From Cardiobacteriaceae bacterium TAE3-ERU3 (lineage in GTDB: Bacteria; Pseudomonadota; Gammaproteobacteria; Cardiobacteriales; Cardiobacteriaceae), in contig JAHUUI010000001.1 in assembly GCA_019218315.1 (NCBI GenBank), forward strand, positions 541,722-605,721: a stretch of DNA of 64,000 nucleotides, read 5' to 3'. Within the stretch, counting starts at the first letter, position 1, and every line of letters starts with the position of its first letter. The position numbers and the translations under genes are program-made. Below are positions 10,389-20,276 of this stretch, one piece after another. A model generated the notes under the pieces. The model was given only the letters and a program-made list of their open reading frames with translations, was not told the origin of the DNA and made no database searches.

Positions 10389-10786
10389 GTGCAGATTCTC
10401 TACGTCCGAGCCACTCTCGGGCGTAGAGCTTGATCCCTGGACATAGCACAAAAGTCCGTGATACTTATCTTCGATCATAGAGCCAGATTAGGCTTCTATG
10501 ATTTGCTGTCTTGCAGCTGAGTATTATAAATTTTTATATATTTTGATAATAAAAACAAAATTTTATTATCACGTGGCTAAATGACATTTTTGATAGCCTC
10601 GCTATAATACGCTCGCGCTGCCACACATCATTGGCATCGTGGGCGTAGTATGTTGCCCACTCATCTTGGCAGCTTCGATGCAGCAAAATGTTTGCTGCCC
10701 TCCAGAGAAACTCCTTGGCAATGGTGGCAATCCTGCCATCACTGTTAAGTGGTTTTGTTTCTAACAACACAAAGGAGACTCAACCA
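10389..10786 (+). promoter_or_regulatory. Structured 398-base leader between betA and betT
   Basis: No gene is supported here. The region holds several inverted repeats. One 12-base stem directly follows betA (10399-10410 with 10416-10427) and may end betA transcription without a T-run. Three further hairpins lie closer to betT: GTGGGC/GCCCAC at 10639-10660, CAGCAAA/TTTGCTG at 10681-10697, and TGGCA/TGCCA at 10725-10738. An AT-rich block near 10525-10565 may carry a betT promoter. A regulatory leader for betT is possible but unproven. Confidence 0.4.
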
Positions 10787-12799
10787 TTGGATAATATTCA
10801 TGTGGACGAAACTTTGAGCCGTAAAATGTCGCTCAATAAAGTCGTCTTTCTCACCGCGGCGGCATTGGCTGCCATAACGGTTCTCTTCACCATGCTCTTC
10901 CCCGAGCAAGTCGGTAACTGGCTGTGGGGATTTTCTGGCTGGATTTCCGATACACTTGGCTGGTATTACATGCTGGTGGTCGCGGCATACCTGATTTGTA
11001 TGCTGATTATCGGCCTGTCGCGCTATGGCGACATCAAGCTCGGCCCAGACCACGCCAAACCGGATTTTCCGCTGATTACATGGGCATCCATGTTGTTTGC
11101 TGCCGGTATCGGTATTGATCTGCTGTTCTTCGGCGCATCTGAGCCGCTGACGCACTTCCTCGTTTCCCCAGGCGCACGCCCTGCAGAAATCGAAGCCGCA
11201 CGCCTCGCAATCACCACCACATTCCTCGACTGGGGTATTCACGGCTGGGGCATTTATGCACTGATTGGGATGGCGCTTGCTTATTTCTCTTACCGCCAGC
11301 GTCAGCCACTCGCGCTGCGTAGCGCATTGGTGCCACTGATCGGCGTTAAGCGCGCAGCTGGCTGGATGGGACACACGGTTGATACGTTTGGTATCGTCTG
11401 TACCATCTTCGGTATCGCGACCAGCCTCGGCATTGGTGTCTTGCAAGCCAACGCGGGCATGACCCACATTTTCGGGCTGGAATCGAGCAAAATCATCCAG
11501 ACCATCATCATCGTCTGCGTGATTGCAGTAGCAAGTATCTCCGCGATGACTGGTGTTGAGCGCGGTGTGCGTCGTCTCTCTGAAATCAACATGGGTATGG
11601 CAGCATTACTGCTGGTTGCCTTGCTGTTTATGGGCCCAACTGTATTCCTGCTCAATGCCTTTGTGCAGAACGTTGGTGACTATTTCCAAACCTTGGTCGG
11701 TAAAACCTTCGACCTCTATGCCTATCAGGGTGAAGACTCCAATGGCTGGAAAGCGAGCTGGACGATCTTCTTCTGGGCATGGTGGATCGCATGGGCGCCA
11801 TTTGTCGGCATGTTTATTGCGCGTATTTCGCGTGGTCGTACATTGCGTGAATTCGTCTTTGGCGTATTGTTCATCCCGCTTGGTTTCATCTTTGCGTGGT
11901 TCTCGATCTTCGGCAACAGCGCAATTGACCTTTATACCCATGGCGCAACGCAAATCGGTGAAATCGCGGTCAATGATCCGGCGATGGGACTGTTTGCCCT
12001 GCTTGATCAGTATCCGTGGGCGACCTTCTGGTCCAGCATTGCAGTTATCGTCGGGTTAATCTTCTTCATTACCTCAGCCGACTCCGGCGCACTGGTACTC
12101 GCTAACCTCTCGACCAAAGGCCTCGAGCCGGAAGAAGACGCGCCAATCTGGTTGCGCTTATTCTGGGCAGCTGCAATCGGCCTGATTACCCTCGGCCTGC
12201 TCTTTGCCGGCGGCTTTAGCTCATTGCAAGCTGTGGTGGTTATCTCCGGTCTGCCATTCTCGTTCGTCCTGCTGCTCTATATGTGGGCACTGATGCGCAG
12301 TCTGCGCCTCGAAGGCAAGAAGCGCGATGCTGGTGGTATCGACTTCACCCACTCAATCGGTGAAGGCATCAACTGGCGTGAGCGCTTGTCTCGCATCATC
12401 AGCTACCCAACGCGCAAGCAAGTGGATAAATTCATCCATGGCCGCATTGCTGCAGCAATGGAAGCAGTTAAAGCAGAGCTGGCAAGCAATGGTGTTAAGT
12501 CGCACTTCGAGCTTAACGAAGAGCAGGGCAGCATCACACTGCGCACCGAGCATGAAGAGGCGATGGACTTTGTCTACCAGGTCGTACCGGGCAAAGCACT
12601 CAAGCCAACCTTTATCTTCGCTCAAGGTGGCACTGCTTATGAGAAAAAGCGTGGTGATGACGTCTATTGGCGTGCCGAAGTCTACCTGCGCGAAGGCGGG
12701 CAAGACTACGACATCATGGGCTACAGTCAGGGACAGATTATCAACGATATTCTCAACCAGTACGAACGCCACATGCACTTCATTCACACCGGTCACTAA
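10787..12799 (+). CDS. betT: Choline/betaine BCCT-family transporter BetT
   Basis: This inner-membrane transporter of the betaine-choline-carnitine family should import choline for BetA and BetB. I chose the TTG at 10787 because AAGGAG lies just upstream. The 670-residue product then matches E. coli BetT (677 residues), whereas the open frame back to 10688 would add a poor N-terminus. Twelve hydrophobic segments cover about residues 20-510, including the BCCT block WWIAWAPFVGMFIARISRG. A cytoplasmic C-terminal domain of about 150 residues follows, typical of BetT and used for osmotic sensing in relatives. It ends with a strong terminator. Confidence 0.9.
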   Translation: MDNIHVDETLSRKMSLNKVVFLTAAALAAITVLFTMLFPEQVGNWLWGFSGWISDTLGWYYMLVVAAYLICMLIIGLSRYGDIKLGPDHAKPDFPLITWASMLFAAGIGIDLLFFGASEPLTHFLVSPGARPAEIEAARLAITTTFLDWGIHGWGIYALIGMALAYFSYRQRQPLALRSALVPLIGVKRAAGWMGHTVDTFGIVCTIFGIATSLGIGVLQANAGMTHIFGLESSKIIQTIIIVCVIAVASISAMTGVERGVRRLSEINMGMAALLLVALLFMGPTVFLLNAFVQNVGDYFQTLVGKTFDLYAYQGEDSNGWKASWTIFFWAWWIAWAPFVGMFIARISRGRTLREFVFGVLFIPLGFIFAWFSIFGNSAIDLYTHGATQIGEIAVNDPAMGLFALLDQYPWATFWSSIAVIVGLIFFITSADSGALVLANLSTKGLEPEEDAPIWLRLFWAAAIGLITLGLLFAGGFSSLQAVVVISGLPFSFVLLLYMWALMRSLRLEGKKRDAGGIDFTHSIGEGINWRERLSRIISYPTRKQVDKFIHGRIAAAMEAVKAELASNGVKSHFELNEEQGSITLRTEHEEAMDFVYQVVPGKALKPTFIFAQGGTAYEKKRGDDVYWRAEVYLREGGQDYDIMGYSQGQIINDILNQYERHMHFIHTGH

Positions 12800-12813
12800 A
12801 CCGACCACAAACC

Positions 12814-12841
12814 AAAAACCGGGGCTTGCCCCGGTTTTTTT
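12814..12841 (+). terminator. Rho-independent terminator after betT
   Basis: An AAAAACCGGGG / CCCCGGTTTTT stem with a four-base loop is followed by T residues, 14 bases after the betT stop codon. Confidence 0.9.
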
Positions 12842-12870
12842 GTGCTTATCTTTTGGATCTGAATGGCGAA

Positions 12871-13293
12871 CTAACGAGCAAGTTTGTTCAGTAACTCAAT
12901 CGTCTGTTGATGAGATTTCCCCTCAAAAAATGCGTCCAGCACTTGCTGGCAAATCGTCTCTTCTCCCGCCAATTGAAACAGTGTCATACAGGCATGCAGC
13001 TTTTGCGCGTCAATGCTGCCAAAAATTACCGTTGCAGATTCATCGCGATGTTGTAAAACAGCAGCGCTGATTTCGCGTAGCCGAGTAACCAATGTCTCAT
13101 CATCAAGATACGCGCGTGCTTCATCCAAATCACGGATTGCATACTCGCGACTGGTCGCAGATTGCCCCAATCCGGCAATCTGCGGAAAGATAAACCACAT
13201 CCAATGCGATTGCTTACGCCCGGCACGGATTTCAGCCAGTGCGGTTGGGTAGTGGCGCTGCTGTGCAGTGTGAAAACGGCTTAAATCACTCAT
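12871..13293 (-). CDS. DUF1810 family protein
   Basis: This 140-residue protein fits the DUF1810 family from its N-terminal DLSRFHTAQ segment through the strongly conserved GRKQSHWMWFIFPQ block near residues 25-38 and the following SREYAI. DUF1810 proteins are small, soluble and of unknown biochemical role; no signal peptide or membrane helix is present. It is convergent with betT and stands apart from the next minus-strand gene by about 90 bases, so it is probably monocistronic. Family assignment is confident; no function can be stated. Confidence 0.85.
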   Translation of the reverse strand: MSDLSRFHTAQQRHYPTALAEIRAGRKQSHWMWFIFPQIAGLGQSATSREYAIRDLDEARAYLDDETLVTRLREISAAVLQHRDESATVIFGSIDAQKLHACMTLFQLAGEETICQQVLDAFFEGKSHQQTIELLNKLAR

Positions 13294-13382
13294 AGAACAC
13301 CTGCAATATTTTTAGTGGCAATAAAGATAATCTTGTAAAGCACAGTGTTTGAATACGACAAAAAATATTGCCGAGACTGTAT

Positions 13383-13829
13383 CTAGCGTACCTTGCGTAG
13401 TTCAATCGGAATGGGCTTGCCTGTAACCAGCGCAAACATCAGATAGATTTTGTCGTCTCCATTTTTGCCGTCCAAACGGCAGATTGCCTGCGCAATATTC
13501 TGGATACAGGTAATGTCGTATTCTTTGCACATATCGTCCGGTGCTTTAGCAAATAATGTCGCAATATCAGCGCTGCTTGAATCACGCAAGCGACAGTTGC
13601 CCTCCGCACGGCAAACCGGCTGCCAACCCTCGTCACCTCTTTTGCCATCAAGCATCCATTGCTCACCTTCGAGAAACAGGCGCATAAATGTTGTCGTGGG
13701 TTTCTGGGTCTTGCTGTGTAATAGTACATAATCACCGGTATCATCTGGCGACAAACCTTGTGCCAACACACTACTACACAGCAAACTCAATAATGCCGCC
13801 AAAATAGCGTGTCGTTTATTTTTTGCCAT
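13383..13829 (-). CDS. Small exported hypothetical protein
   Basis: This 148-residue protein has a clear signal peptide: basic N-terminus, hydrophobic stretch, cleavage after SVLA near residue 24. The mature part has five cysteines (PVCRAEGNC, DDMCKEYDITC, QAICRLDG), probably forming disulfides in the periplasm, and a C-terminal DDKIYLMFALVTGK segment. I chose ATG 13829, with AAAGGA upstream; an upstream ATG at 13859 would put ten residues before the signal peptide and lacks a ribosome site. I do not recognise the family. It lies just after the broken HNH endonuclease gene on the same strand. Confidence 0.65.
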   Translation of the reverse strand: MAKNKRHAILAALLSLLCSSVLAQGLSPDDTGDYVLLHSKTQKPTTTFMRLFLEGEQWMLDGKRGDEGWQPVCRAEGNCRLRDSSSADIATLFAKAPDDMCKEYDITCIQNIAQAICRLDGKNGDDKIYLMFALVTGKPIPIELRKVR

Positions 13830-13862
13830 CGTGATTATTCCTTTGGGCATATTCCGCATTTG

Positions 13863-14981
13863 TCACTTTTTATAGACAAATTCCCGGTGATGGATCAAGA
13901 ATTTAATATGGGATGCCTCTATACGGGTCAGCCCCATACCATGATGCAAACCCAATGCATGCTTATCAGCTTCACTCAGCGCTGTTGAAATCAACATACG
14001 ACCTTCGTCGTCAAAGCTGATGTAGCCCCGGTCAAAACAAATATCCAAATTTGGGGATAACAGTAGCCCGTTATAAGTGTCCAGTCACTCTGTATTATCA
14101 GACGCGCACCACGGTTTTATATGCGAAGCACGCAGTAAATCCACTGCCTGGCAGCCAGTAACAGCGCAGGCATTAGACCAATACTTCTTGAGTTCATCAC
14201 GAAACTTTCCTTGCCCTTTACGTGCCTTGATGAGAGATTCTCTTTCTGTTTCGCCATATACCTCGACATCGGTTGTTTGTGCTGGCTCTACTGTCACCTG
14301 AGTGTTGAGCATCCATGCGAAGCTGTGTGCATCCAATAATGTAACCGAACAAGATAATTTATCGGACAGCAGTAGCCTCAACTCATCCATAACCTCAAGG
14401 TAACGGCTGTAGTTTTCCCATGAACATCGACCGCTTAACTTCAAATCTACACCAAGCGAAGAAAAAGCTTGTTCAAAAAAAGTAGGCTTGACCGGCAAAT
14501 ACAAAGAGCAATCTTTAAGAAAGAACAGATAGGCAAGAAATGGGTATTTTTGACCAAATATACTGATAGCGTGGTCAAATGATGCGCCTTCATTCGTGCC
14601 GTAATAGATATTGAATAAGCAACGTTCTATTTCCGCTACATCTTCCTGTGTTTCTTGGGCAAGATAGAGCTTGTGATGCAAGCGACTTTCCGGTCCATAT
14701 TTACCATGCAAATCAAAGAAATTATTATTTTTGAGTTCTATGGCAGCGATAGTACAAGCAACTATTTTGCCACTACCGATATCTTGCTCATGCCATTTTT
14801 CTAATGCCAGCTTTTCCCGCGCAGTTTGATAAATCTCGTATTTATAGCCTTCGTGATGGTTAATAAAAGGATTTGAGATGAAAGACGTGAAGCGCATGCG
14901 TGATTCGTACTCAACAAATACCTTGAAAGCGCTGAACTGTTCGTCAAACAAATAAGGGTCAATAGCAAGAGATTCTGTCAT
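13863..14981 (-). pseudogene. HNH endonuclease gene interrupted by an in-frame TGA
   Basis: The frame starts at ATG 14981 and codes for a 298-residue product ending at a TGA at 14087-14085, inside the HNH nuclease domain (CAVTG, then SHIKPW, then SDNTE). Reading on in the same frame gives LDTYNGLLLSPNLDICFDRG and on to a stop at 13863, the expected second half of an HNH_2-type ββα-metal domain. The full gene would be 372 residues, and a CGA-to-TGA transition explains the break. The N-terminal 270 residues are of an unknown type that may read a specific DNA target. Truncation removes the catalytic Asn and metal-site residues, so the short product should be inactive unless the stop is read through. 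Confidence 0.8.
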
Positions 14982-15028
14982 GATGATTTATGCATTTAAA
15001 AACATCATCATAACATGAAATAAATAAG

Positions 15029-15056
15029 AAAAAGCCCGCCGAAGCGGGCTTTTTGG
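15029..15056 (-). terminator. Rho-independent terminator after clpB
   Basis: On the minus strand an AAAAAGCCCGC / GCGGGCTTTTT stem with a short TTCG-type loop is followed by T residues, about 12 bases after the clpB stop codon. Confidence 0.88.
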
Positions 15057-15067
15057 GGTTGGTTTGA

Positions 15068-17638
15068 TTAGCTAAAGGTGAAGCCTTTTTCGTCATCGTA
15101 GCCGATGTGGACGGTGCTGCCGGGGATGAATTTTCCAGCGAGGATGTCCTGCGCAAGCGGGTTTTCCAGATATTGCTGGATGGCGCGCTTGAGCGGGCGG
15201 GCACCGAACAGCGGATCGTAGCCGACTTCGACGAGGTGCGCGAGTGCGGCTTCGCTGATGTCGAGTTGCAGATCGCGGTCAGCGAGGCGTTTTTCCAGTC
15301 GTCCAAGCTGGATTTTCGCAATACCGGCCATGTGTTCTTTACCCAAGCCGTGGAAGACCACTGCTTCATCAATACGGTTGATGAATTCAGGGCGGAAGTT
15401 GGTCGCAACTACTTCCATGACCGCCTCTTTCATCGCGTCGTAGCCTTGATCGCTCATCGCCTGAATCAGATCCGAACCAAGGTTCGAGGTCATGATGATG
15501 ACGGTGTTGCGGAAGTCCACGGTGCGGCCTTGTCCATCGGTCAGGCGGCCGTCATCGAGTACTTGCAGCAGAATGTTGAATACATCACCGTGTGCTTTTT
15601 CGATTTCGTCAAACAGAATGACGGAATATGGCTTGCGACGCACCGCTTCGGTGAGGTAGCCGCCTTGATCGTAGCCAACGTAGCCGGGAGGCGCACCAAT
15701 CAGGCGGGCAACGCTGTGCTTTTCCATGAACTCACTCATGTCAATACGCACCATCGCGTCTTCGCTATCGAACAGGAATTGCGCAAGGGTACGCGACAAT
15801 TCTGTTTTACCGACACCGGTTGGGCCGAGGAACAGGAACGATCCAATCGGACGGTTCGGGTCAGACAATCCGGCACGGCTACGGCGGATGGCGTTGGCAA
15901 CCGCTTCAACCGCAGTTTGCTGCCCGATGACGCGCTCATTCAATACGCTTTCGAGTTGCAGCAGTTTGTCGCGTTCGCTTTCCATCATTTTGCTGACAGG
16001 GATGCCTGTCCAACGTGACACGATGTGGGCGATTTCTTCGTCGGTCACTTTACTGCGCACAAGGTGGTTTTCCGGTGCGTTTTCGGTCTGTTCACTTTCT
16101 GCCAATTGCTTTTCCAGCGCGGGCAATTTGCCGTACTGGATTTCACTCATGCGCTCGAAGTTACCTTGACGCTTGGCGGCTTCCAGTTCGGTACGCAGTT
16201 TGTCGATTTCCTCTTTGATACTGGCGCTGCCCTGAATGGTGGCTTTTTCTGCCTGCCAGACTTCTTCGAGGTCGGCGTATTCCTGTTCCAGCGTGTCGAT
16301 GTCCGCTTCGATGTCAGCGAGGCGCTTTTTCGACGCATCGTCTTTTTCTTTTTCCAGCGCGAGGCGCTCCATTTTCAGCTGGATTAAACGGCGGTCGATA
16401 CGGTCCATGCTTTCCGGCTTGGAATCGAGTTCCATGCGGATTTGTGCGGCCGCTTCGTCGATGAGGTCAATCGCTTTGTCCGGCAGTTTGCGGTCAGTGA
16501 TGTAGCGGTGTGACAGCACAGCAGCAGCGACCAGCGCAGGGTCGGTAATCTTGATACCGTGATGCACTTCGTAGCGCTCTTGCAGACCGCGCAGGATGGC
16601 AATAGTGTCTTCCACGCTTGGCTCATCAACCACGACTTTCTGGAAACGGCGTTCCAGTGCCGCGTCTTTTTCCATGTGCTGGCGGTATTCATTGAGCGTG
16701 GTCGCGCCGATGCAGTGCAGCTCACCACGCGCCAGGGCTGGCTTGAGCATATTGCCCGCGTCCATCGAGCCTTCAGTTTTGCCCGCACCGACCATCATGT
16801 GGATTTCATCGATAAACAGGATGATTTGGCCGTCGGCTTTTTCAATGTCGGTCAGTACCGCTTTGAGGCGCTCCTCGAATTCACCACGGTATTTGGTACC
16901 GGCGAGCAGGGCGGCAAGGTCGAGCGAGAGCAGGCGCTTGCCCTTGAGGCTTTCCGGCACTTCGTTATTGACGATACGCTGTGCCAAGCCTTCGACAATC
17001 GCGGTTTTACCGACACCCGGCTCACCAATCAATACGGGGTTATTCTTGCTGCGGCGTTGCAGGATTTGCATTGCACGGCGAATTTCCTCGTCACGACCGA
17101 TAACAGGGTCAATCTTGCCGTCTTCGGCGCGTGCGGTCACGTCGATGGTATATTTTTTCAGTGCTTCGCGCTTGTCCTCGGCGTTCTCGTCGGTGACGGG
17201 TTCGCCGCCGCGCAGATCGTCAATCACTTTTTCCAGCTTGTTTTTATTTGCGCCGTTGTCTTTCAGTGCCTTTCCGAGGTCACCTTTCGCGTCCAGCGCG
17301 GCGAGCAGGAAGGTTTCTGATGAAATGTAGCTGTCGCCGTGCTGCTGCGCAAATTTGTCGCACAGGTTGAGCAGGCGCACAGTTTCCGGCGACACTTGAA
17401 CTTGCCCGTTGGCTTGGCTGACAACCGGTAAATTCTCGATGATGTCGTCTACCTTGTGGCGCAGCGCATTTACATTCACACCTGCTTGACGCAGGATCGA
17501 CGCACTCGCGCCGCCTTCCTGATTGAGCAGGGCGTGCAGAATATGCACCGGTTCGATGTAGTTGTGATCTTTGCCGACCGCGAGCGATTGCGCTGCGGCA
17601 ATGGCTTCTTGGAAGCGTGCAGTCATTTTTTGTTGCAT
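15068..17638 (-). CDS. clpB: ATP-dependent disaggregase ClpB
   Basis: This 856-residue Hsp100 chaperone works as a cytoplasmic hexamer with DnaK to extract proteins from aggregates. The domains in order are: the N-domain (about residues 1-145); AAA+ module 1 with Walker A GEPGVGKT near residue 205; the coiled-coil M domain (about 390-525), which is rich in Glu, Lys and Leu; and AAA+ module 2 with Walker A GPTGVGKT near residue 605. The length equals E. coli ClpB (857). ATG 17638 with AAGGA seven bases upstream is preferred over the longer frame to 17725. A heat-shock-type promoter lies just upstream, and the gene ends in a strong terminator. Confidence 0.96.
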   Translation of the reverse strand: MQQKMTARFQEAIAAAQSLAVGKDHNYIEPVHILHALLNQEGGASASILRQAGVNVNALRHKVDDIIENLPVVSQANGQVQVSPETVRLLNLCDKFAQQHGDSYISSETFLLAALDAKGDLGKALKDNGANKNKLEKVIDDLRGGEPVTDENAEDKREALKKYTIDVTARAEDGKIDPVIGRDEEIRRAMQILQRRSKNNPVLIGEPGVGKTAIVEGLAQRIVNNEVPESLKGKRLLSLDLAALLAGTKYRGEFEERLKAVLTDIEKADGQIILFIDEIHMMVGAGKTEGSMDAGNMLKPALARGELHCIGATTLNEYRQHMEKDAALERRFQKVVVDEPSVEDTIAILRGLQERYEVHHGIKITDPALVAAAVLSHRYITDRKLPDKAIDLIDEAAAQIRMELDSKPESMDRIDRRLIQLKMERLALEKEKDDASKKRLADIEADIDTLEQEYADLEEVWQAEKATIQGSASIKEEIDKLRTELEAAKRQGNFERMSEIQYGKLPALEKQLAESEQTENAPENHLVRSKVTDEEIAHIVSRWTGIPVSKMMESERDKLLQLESVLNERVIGQQTAVEAVANAIRRSRAGLSDPNRPIGSFLFLGPTGVGKTELSRTLAQFLFDSEDAMVRIDMSEFMEKHSVARLIGAPPGYVGYDQGGYLTEAVRRKPYSVILFDEIEKAHGDVFNILLQVLDDGRLTDGQGRTVDFRNTVIIMTSNLGSDLIQAMSDQGYDAMKEAVMEVVATNFRPEFINRIDEAVVFHGLGKEHMAGIAKIQLGRLEKRLADRDLQLDISEAALAHLVEVGYDPLFGARPLKRAIQQYLENPLAQDILAGKFIPGSTVHIGYDDEKGFTFS

Positions 17639-17670
17639 GACAATATCCTTAAAGTTTTTGATTAAAACTG

Positions 17671-17698
17671 ATATTGGGTTGCATGAGACAATTACAAG
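17671..17698 (-). promoter_or_regulatory. Candidate sigma-32 heat-shock promoter of clpB
   Basis: On the minus strand CTTGTAA, 13 bases, then CCCAATAT resembles the sigma-32 pattern CTTGAA / CCCCAT-T. It ends 33 bases before the clpB start codon. The match is partial. Confidence 0.5.
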
Positions 17699-17841
17699 AT
17701 ATATTACATTATCTTTTATTAACAATCGGTTTTTTCAATCAAAGGAGACCGTGCGACACCCTCTATCATCCTGCCGGCAAATAAAATACCCAAACACTGA
17801 TTTGCGTTATAGTATTTCTTCATTTGCTCAAGGATGATTAT

Positions 17842-19905
17842 ATGACTTTTATCAGGAAATTGCCGCTTGCGATGGCGTGTGCATTGGGTTTGGCGGCTGC
17901 GCCCGTGTGTGCCGAGACAACTTTGTATGGAACACTTGATGGCTCAGAGAATCTCGAGCGACTCAATCAAGCAGAACAGCAGAAATGGCTAATGGATCAT
18001 TTACCCGACAGCACCGATGCGTATGTGCGCATTCCAGCGTTGCCATCGCTACTACTAACCGATCCAAAGGATCAACCCGAAGCGCTGGATAAGGCGTGGG
18101 CGCAGGTGTATCCGGCGTTAATTGACTGGTGGCTGCAAGGGATGCCGGAAGAAGCACGGCCGTTGTTGCGGGTGATGGCAGAACAAGCCGCATCACCGCT
18201 GGAAGTGGCGCTGATTGACGTAATGTCGGGGCAGCCGCAGATACGTGCTTCTGTGCTGCTGAACGGGCAAAATGCGGCAGATGTCGATGCGATGCTTGCC
18301 GCCGTATTCAAGGGTAGCCCGTTTGAAGTGCGTAGTGATCAAGCCGGTACGGGTACACTGTTTGAACGTGGCAAGCAGGTGGCTGCTTACCGCTTTGACG
18401 CAGAGAGTGGTCGCTTGCTGTTTATGCTGGATAAAAAGAACGCACCGGATTGGCAATGGACGCAGCAGACAACCAATGCACAACTTCAGGCGCAACTCTA
18501 CGCGCTGCAAGGCGATACGGGAAATCTATTTGTGTGGGTGAAAAACCAGCCGCAGGCGGCCATGATAGCGGCGGTAGAGCAGCCTATGCTCGCGGCATTG
18601 CTGTTGAAGGATTTGCAAAGCCTGTCGCTGGCAAGTAGCAGTGATAGTGATGGTTACGCGGCATGGCTGGCGCTGGATATGCCGCAAAGGACAGGGCTAC
18701 GTTTGCTGTTGCCGAGCCATGATGGCAGCGATTTATCGCTAATGACGCACGGTCAGCCGCAGTGGGCGATGCTGTGGTCGCCGCCGCCAGCAGAGGACAT
18801 GACGCAGTTTATGCAGACCATTGGCAAAGGCAACGATTATCAGTCGTTCAAGCAGGTGCTCGCGGACAAACACAATATTGATGTGGACGTGCTGCTCAAT
18901 GCAGCGGCGACGCAATGGCTGATGTTTGCTGATGATAACGGACAAGTCACAGCCATCGACGCGGCAACTGAACCGATGCTCAATGACGCGATCGAGATGC
19001 TGAAAAAAGCCGGTTGGATTACTGCAGATGAAGACGTTGGGCACGGTATCCGCCATTTGACGGTCAGCAACAAACTGTTTGCTGACATGGAAGAAGAAAG
19101 CAAACCTGTGCCGCGTTTGCTACAGGCATTGCTCAGCGCACCCAATGATTTTTATCTCAAAAACGAGGGCGACTATTTGCTGGTTTCAAGCTTGCCGCAG
19201 CCGTTGATGGCGCGCGAACAAAGCACTGCGGATACGTCGATGCAGGATTGGCTGAGCGAGGCCGGTGTCGATGTGCAAAAAAGCAGCTTTGCCTATGTGA
19301 TGCCGGTGCAGGATTTATCCCAGCAGCATTACTATGGCACTTTGCATTATTTGCAGCAGATGGGGCACGTGGCTGGTAAGCCGGTCAATCTCACTGAGAT
19401 GCCAACAGCGCAGGAATTGGCATTGCCGTCGTCCGGTCTACTCACTTTTGATGTGGTCAACGAGGATAATGCGCTGGCGTTTACCCTGCACTCACCACAC
19501 GACCTCACTGATTGGCTCTACACCGGTAGCGGCAATATGACCACAGTTGCCACCGCCGGCATTCTGGCGGCGATTGCGATTCCGGCGTATCAGGATTACG
19601 TGATGCGCAGCGAGGCGATGAGTGCTTATGTCGCGGCATATAACGCATTGCAAACGGCTGGAACGGACAAGCCTGTTTCACAACTATCAGCAGCAGAAAA
19701 GCAGCAGATTGTGCAGGTGATACAACATGTCCGCATCGTCAAGGATGTAGTCTTTGAAGATGATGACATTGCGTTGCTCCTCGGCGGGTCATTTAACGAT
19801 ACGTGGATGACGGTGACACGCCGCAAGCAAGGTGGCGATAAACAATACCGTTGTTCATTCGACACTGTGCAATACGAGCGCTTTTTGCCGTCTGCTTGCG
19901 ATTAA
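17842..19905 (+). CDS. Exported 687-residue protein with a C-terminal pilin-like segment
   Basis: ATG 17842 has AAGGA seven bases upstream and starts a signal peptide cleaved after about residue 25 (VCA). Residues 30-560 are hydrophilic and soluble-looking, with an early DAYVRIPALPSLL block somewhat like DUF3352-type proteins. At about residues 570-590 the sequence AGILAAIAIPAYQDYV appears, nearly identical to the N-terminal helix core of type IV pilins, followed by about 100 residues ending in a Cys pair (YRCSFD...SACD) like a pilin disulfide loop. The prepilin cleavage site (G-F-T-L-I-E) is missing. This suggests a pilin fused behind an exported domain. The function is unknown; membrane anchoring by that helix is inference. 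Confidence 0.7.
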   Translation: MTFIRKLPLAMACALGLAAAPVCAETTLYGTLDGSENLERLNQAEQQKWLMDHLPDSTDAYVRIPALPSLLLTDPKDQPEALDKAWAQVYPALIDWWLQGMPEEARPLLRVMAEQAASPLEVALIDVMSGQPQIRASVLLNGQNAADVDAMLAAVFKGSPFEVRSDQAGTGTLFERGKQVAAYRFDAESGRLLFMLDKKNAPDWQWTQQTTNAQLQAQLYALQGDTGNLFVWVKNQPQAAMIAAVEQPMLAALLLKDLQSLSLASSSDSDGYAAWLALDMPQRTGLRLLLPSHDGSDLSLMTHGQPQWAMLWSPPPAEDMTQFMQTIGKGNDYQSFKQVLADKHNIDVDVLLNAAATQWLMFADDNGQVTAIDAATEPMLNDAIEMLKKAGWITADEDVGHGIRHLTVSNKLFADMEEESKPVPRLLQALLSAPNDFYLKNEGDYLLVSSLPQPLMAREQSTADTSMQDWLSEAGVDVQKSSFAYVMPVQDLSQQHYYGTLHYLQQMGHVAGKPVNLTEMPTAQELALPSSGLLTFDVVNEDNALAFTLHSPHDLTDWLYTGSGNMTTVATAGILAAIAIPAYQDYVMRSEAMSAYVAAYNALQTAGTDKPVSQLSAAEKQQIVQVIQHVRIVKDVVFEDDDIALLLGGSFNDTWMTVTRRKQGGDKQYRCSFDTVQYERFLPSACD

Positions 19906-19918
19906 TGAGAAAAAATCC

Positions 19919-19955
19919 ATAAAGCCGCACAACCACTTGCATTATGCGGCTTTAT
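19919..19955 (+). terminator. Stem-loop after the pilin-like protein gene
   Basis: An 11-base perfect stem, ATAAAGCCGCA / TGCGGCTTTAT, encloses a 15-base loop 14 bases after the stop codon. A second GCGCC-TTCG-GGCGC hairpin at 19969-19982 is followed by a T-rich stretch and may be the actual stop point. Confidence 0.65.
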
Positions 19956-20276
19956 GGTTAAAAATAATGCGCCTTCGGGCGCGCTTTCTGCTTTTATAAT
20001 TACTCCAATTATTTTCAATCATCCGTGTTTTAGCTGATCGGTTTAACCGTGCAGTCACGTTTTAACGTCATTGCCAATCAATCATCCAAAGAACACCACA
20101 AAATCGCGCCTGCAACCACAGCCGACTTTCCTCCCGTTTTATAACGATGGACACTTTGCTAGCGCAAAGCATAAATCAGGTCGGGCTTTATTTTCAGACA
20201 CTCTGGACGCTGAATACTGGCAATGCTCTGCATTCGCCGGCCACACTGCGCGAGAGACCAACAGCAAGGAACGGAT
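19956..20276. promoter_or_regulatory. Region upstream of mgtE
   Basis: The region holds the TTCG-loop hairpin at 19969-19982 and a CTTTGC/GCAAAG hairpin near 20154-20169. A promoter for mgtE should lie here. I looked for a magnesium (M-box) riboswitch fold and could not support one. No gene is visible. Confidence 0.35.

Noticed and set aside
10688-10786. Upstream ATG extension of betT
   Set aside because: It lies upstream of the strong AAGGAG site and would add 33 residues unlike any BetT N-terminus.
15107-17320. Long plus-strand open frames (303 and 253 residues) opposite clpB
   Set aside because: They mirror the highly conserved clpB frame, have no ribosome sites, and their translations show no family resemblance.
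19956-20276. Possible magnesium riboswitch before mgtE
   Set aside because: The hairpins do not build the M-box architecture and no conserved core was found.
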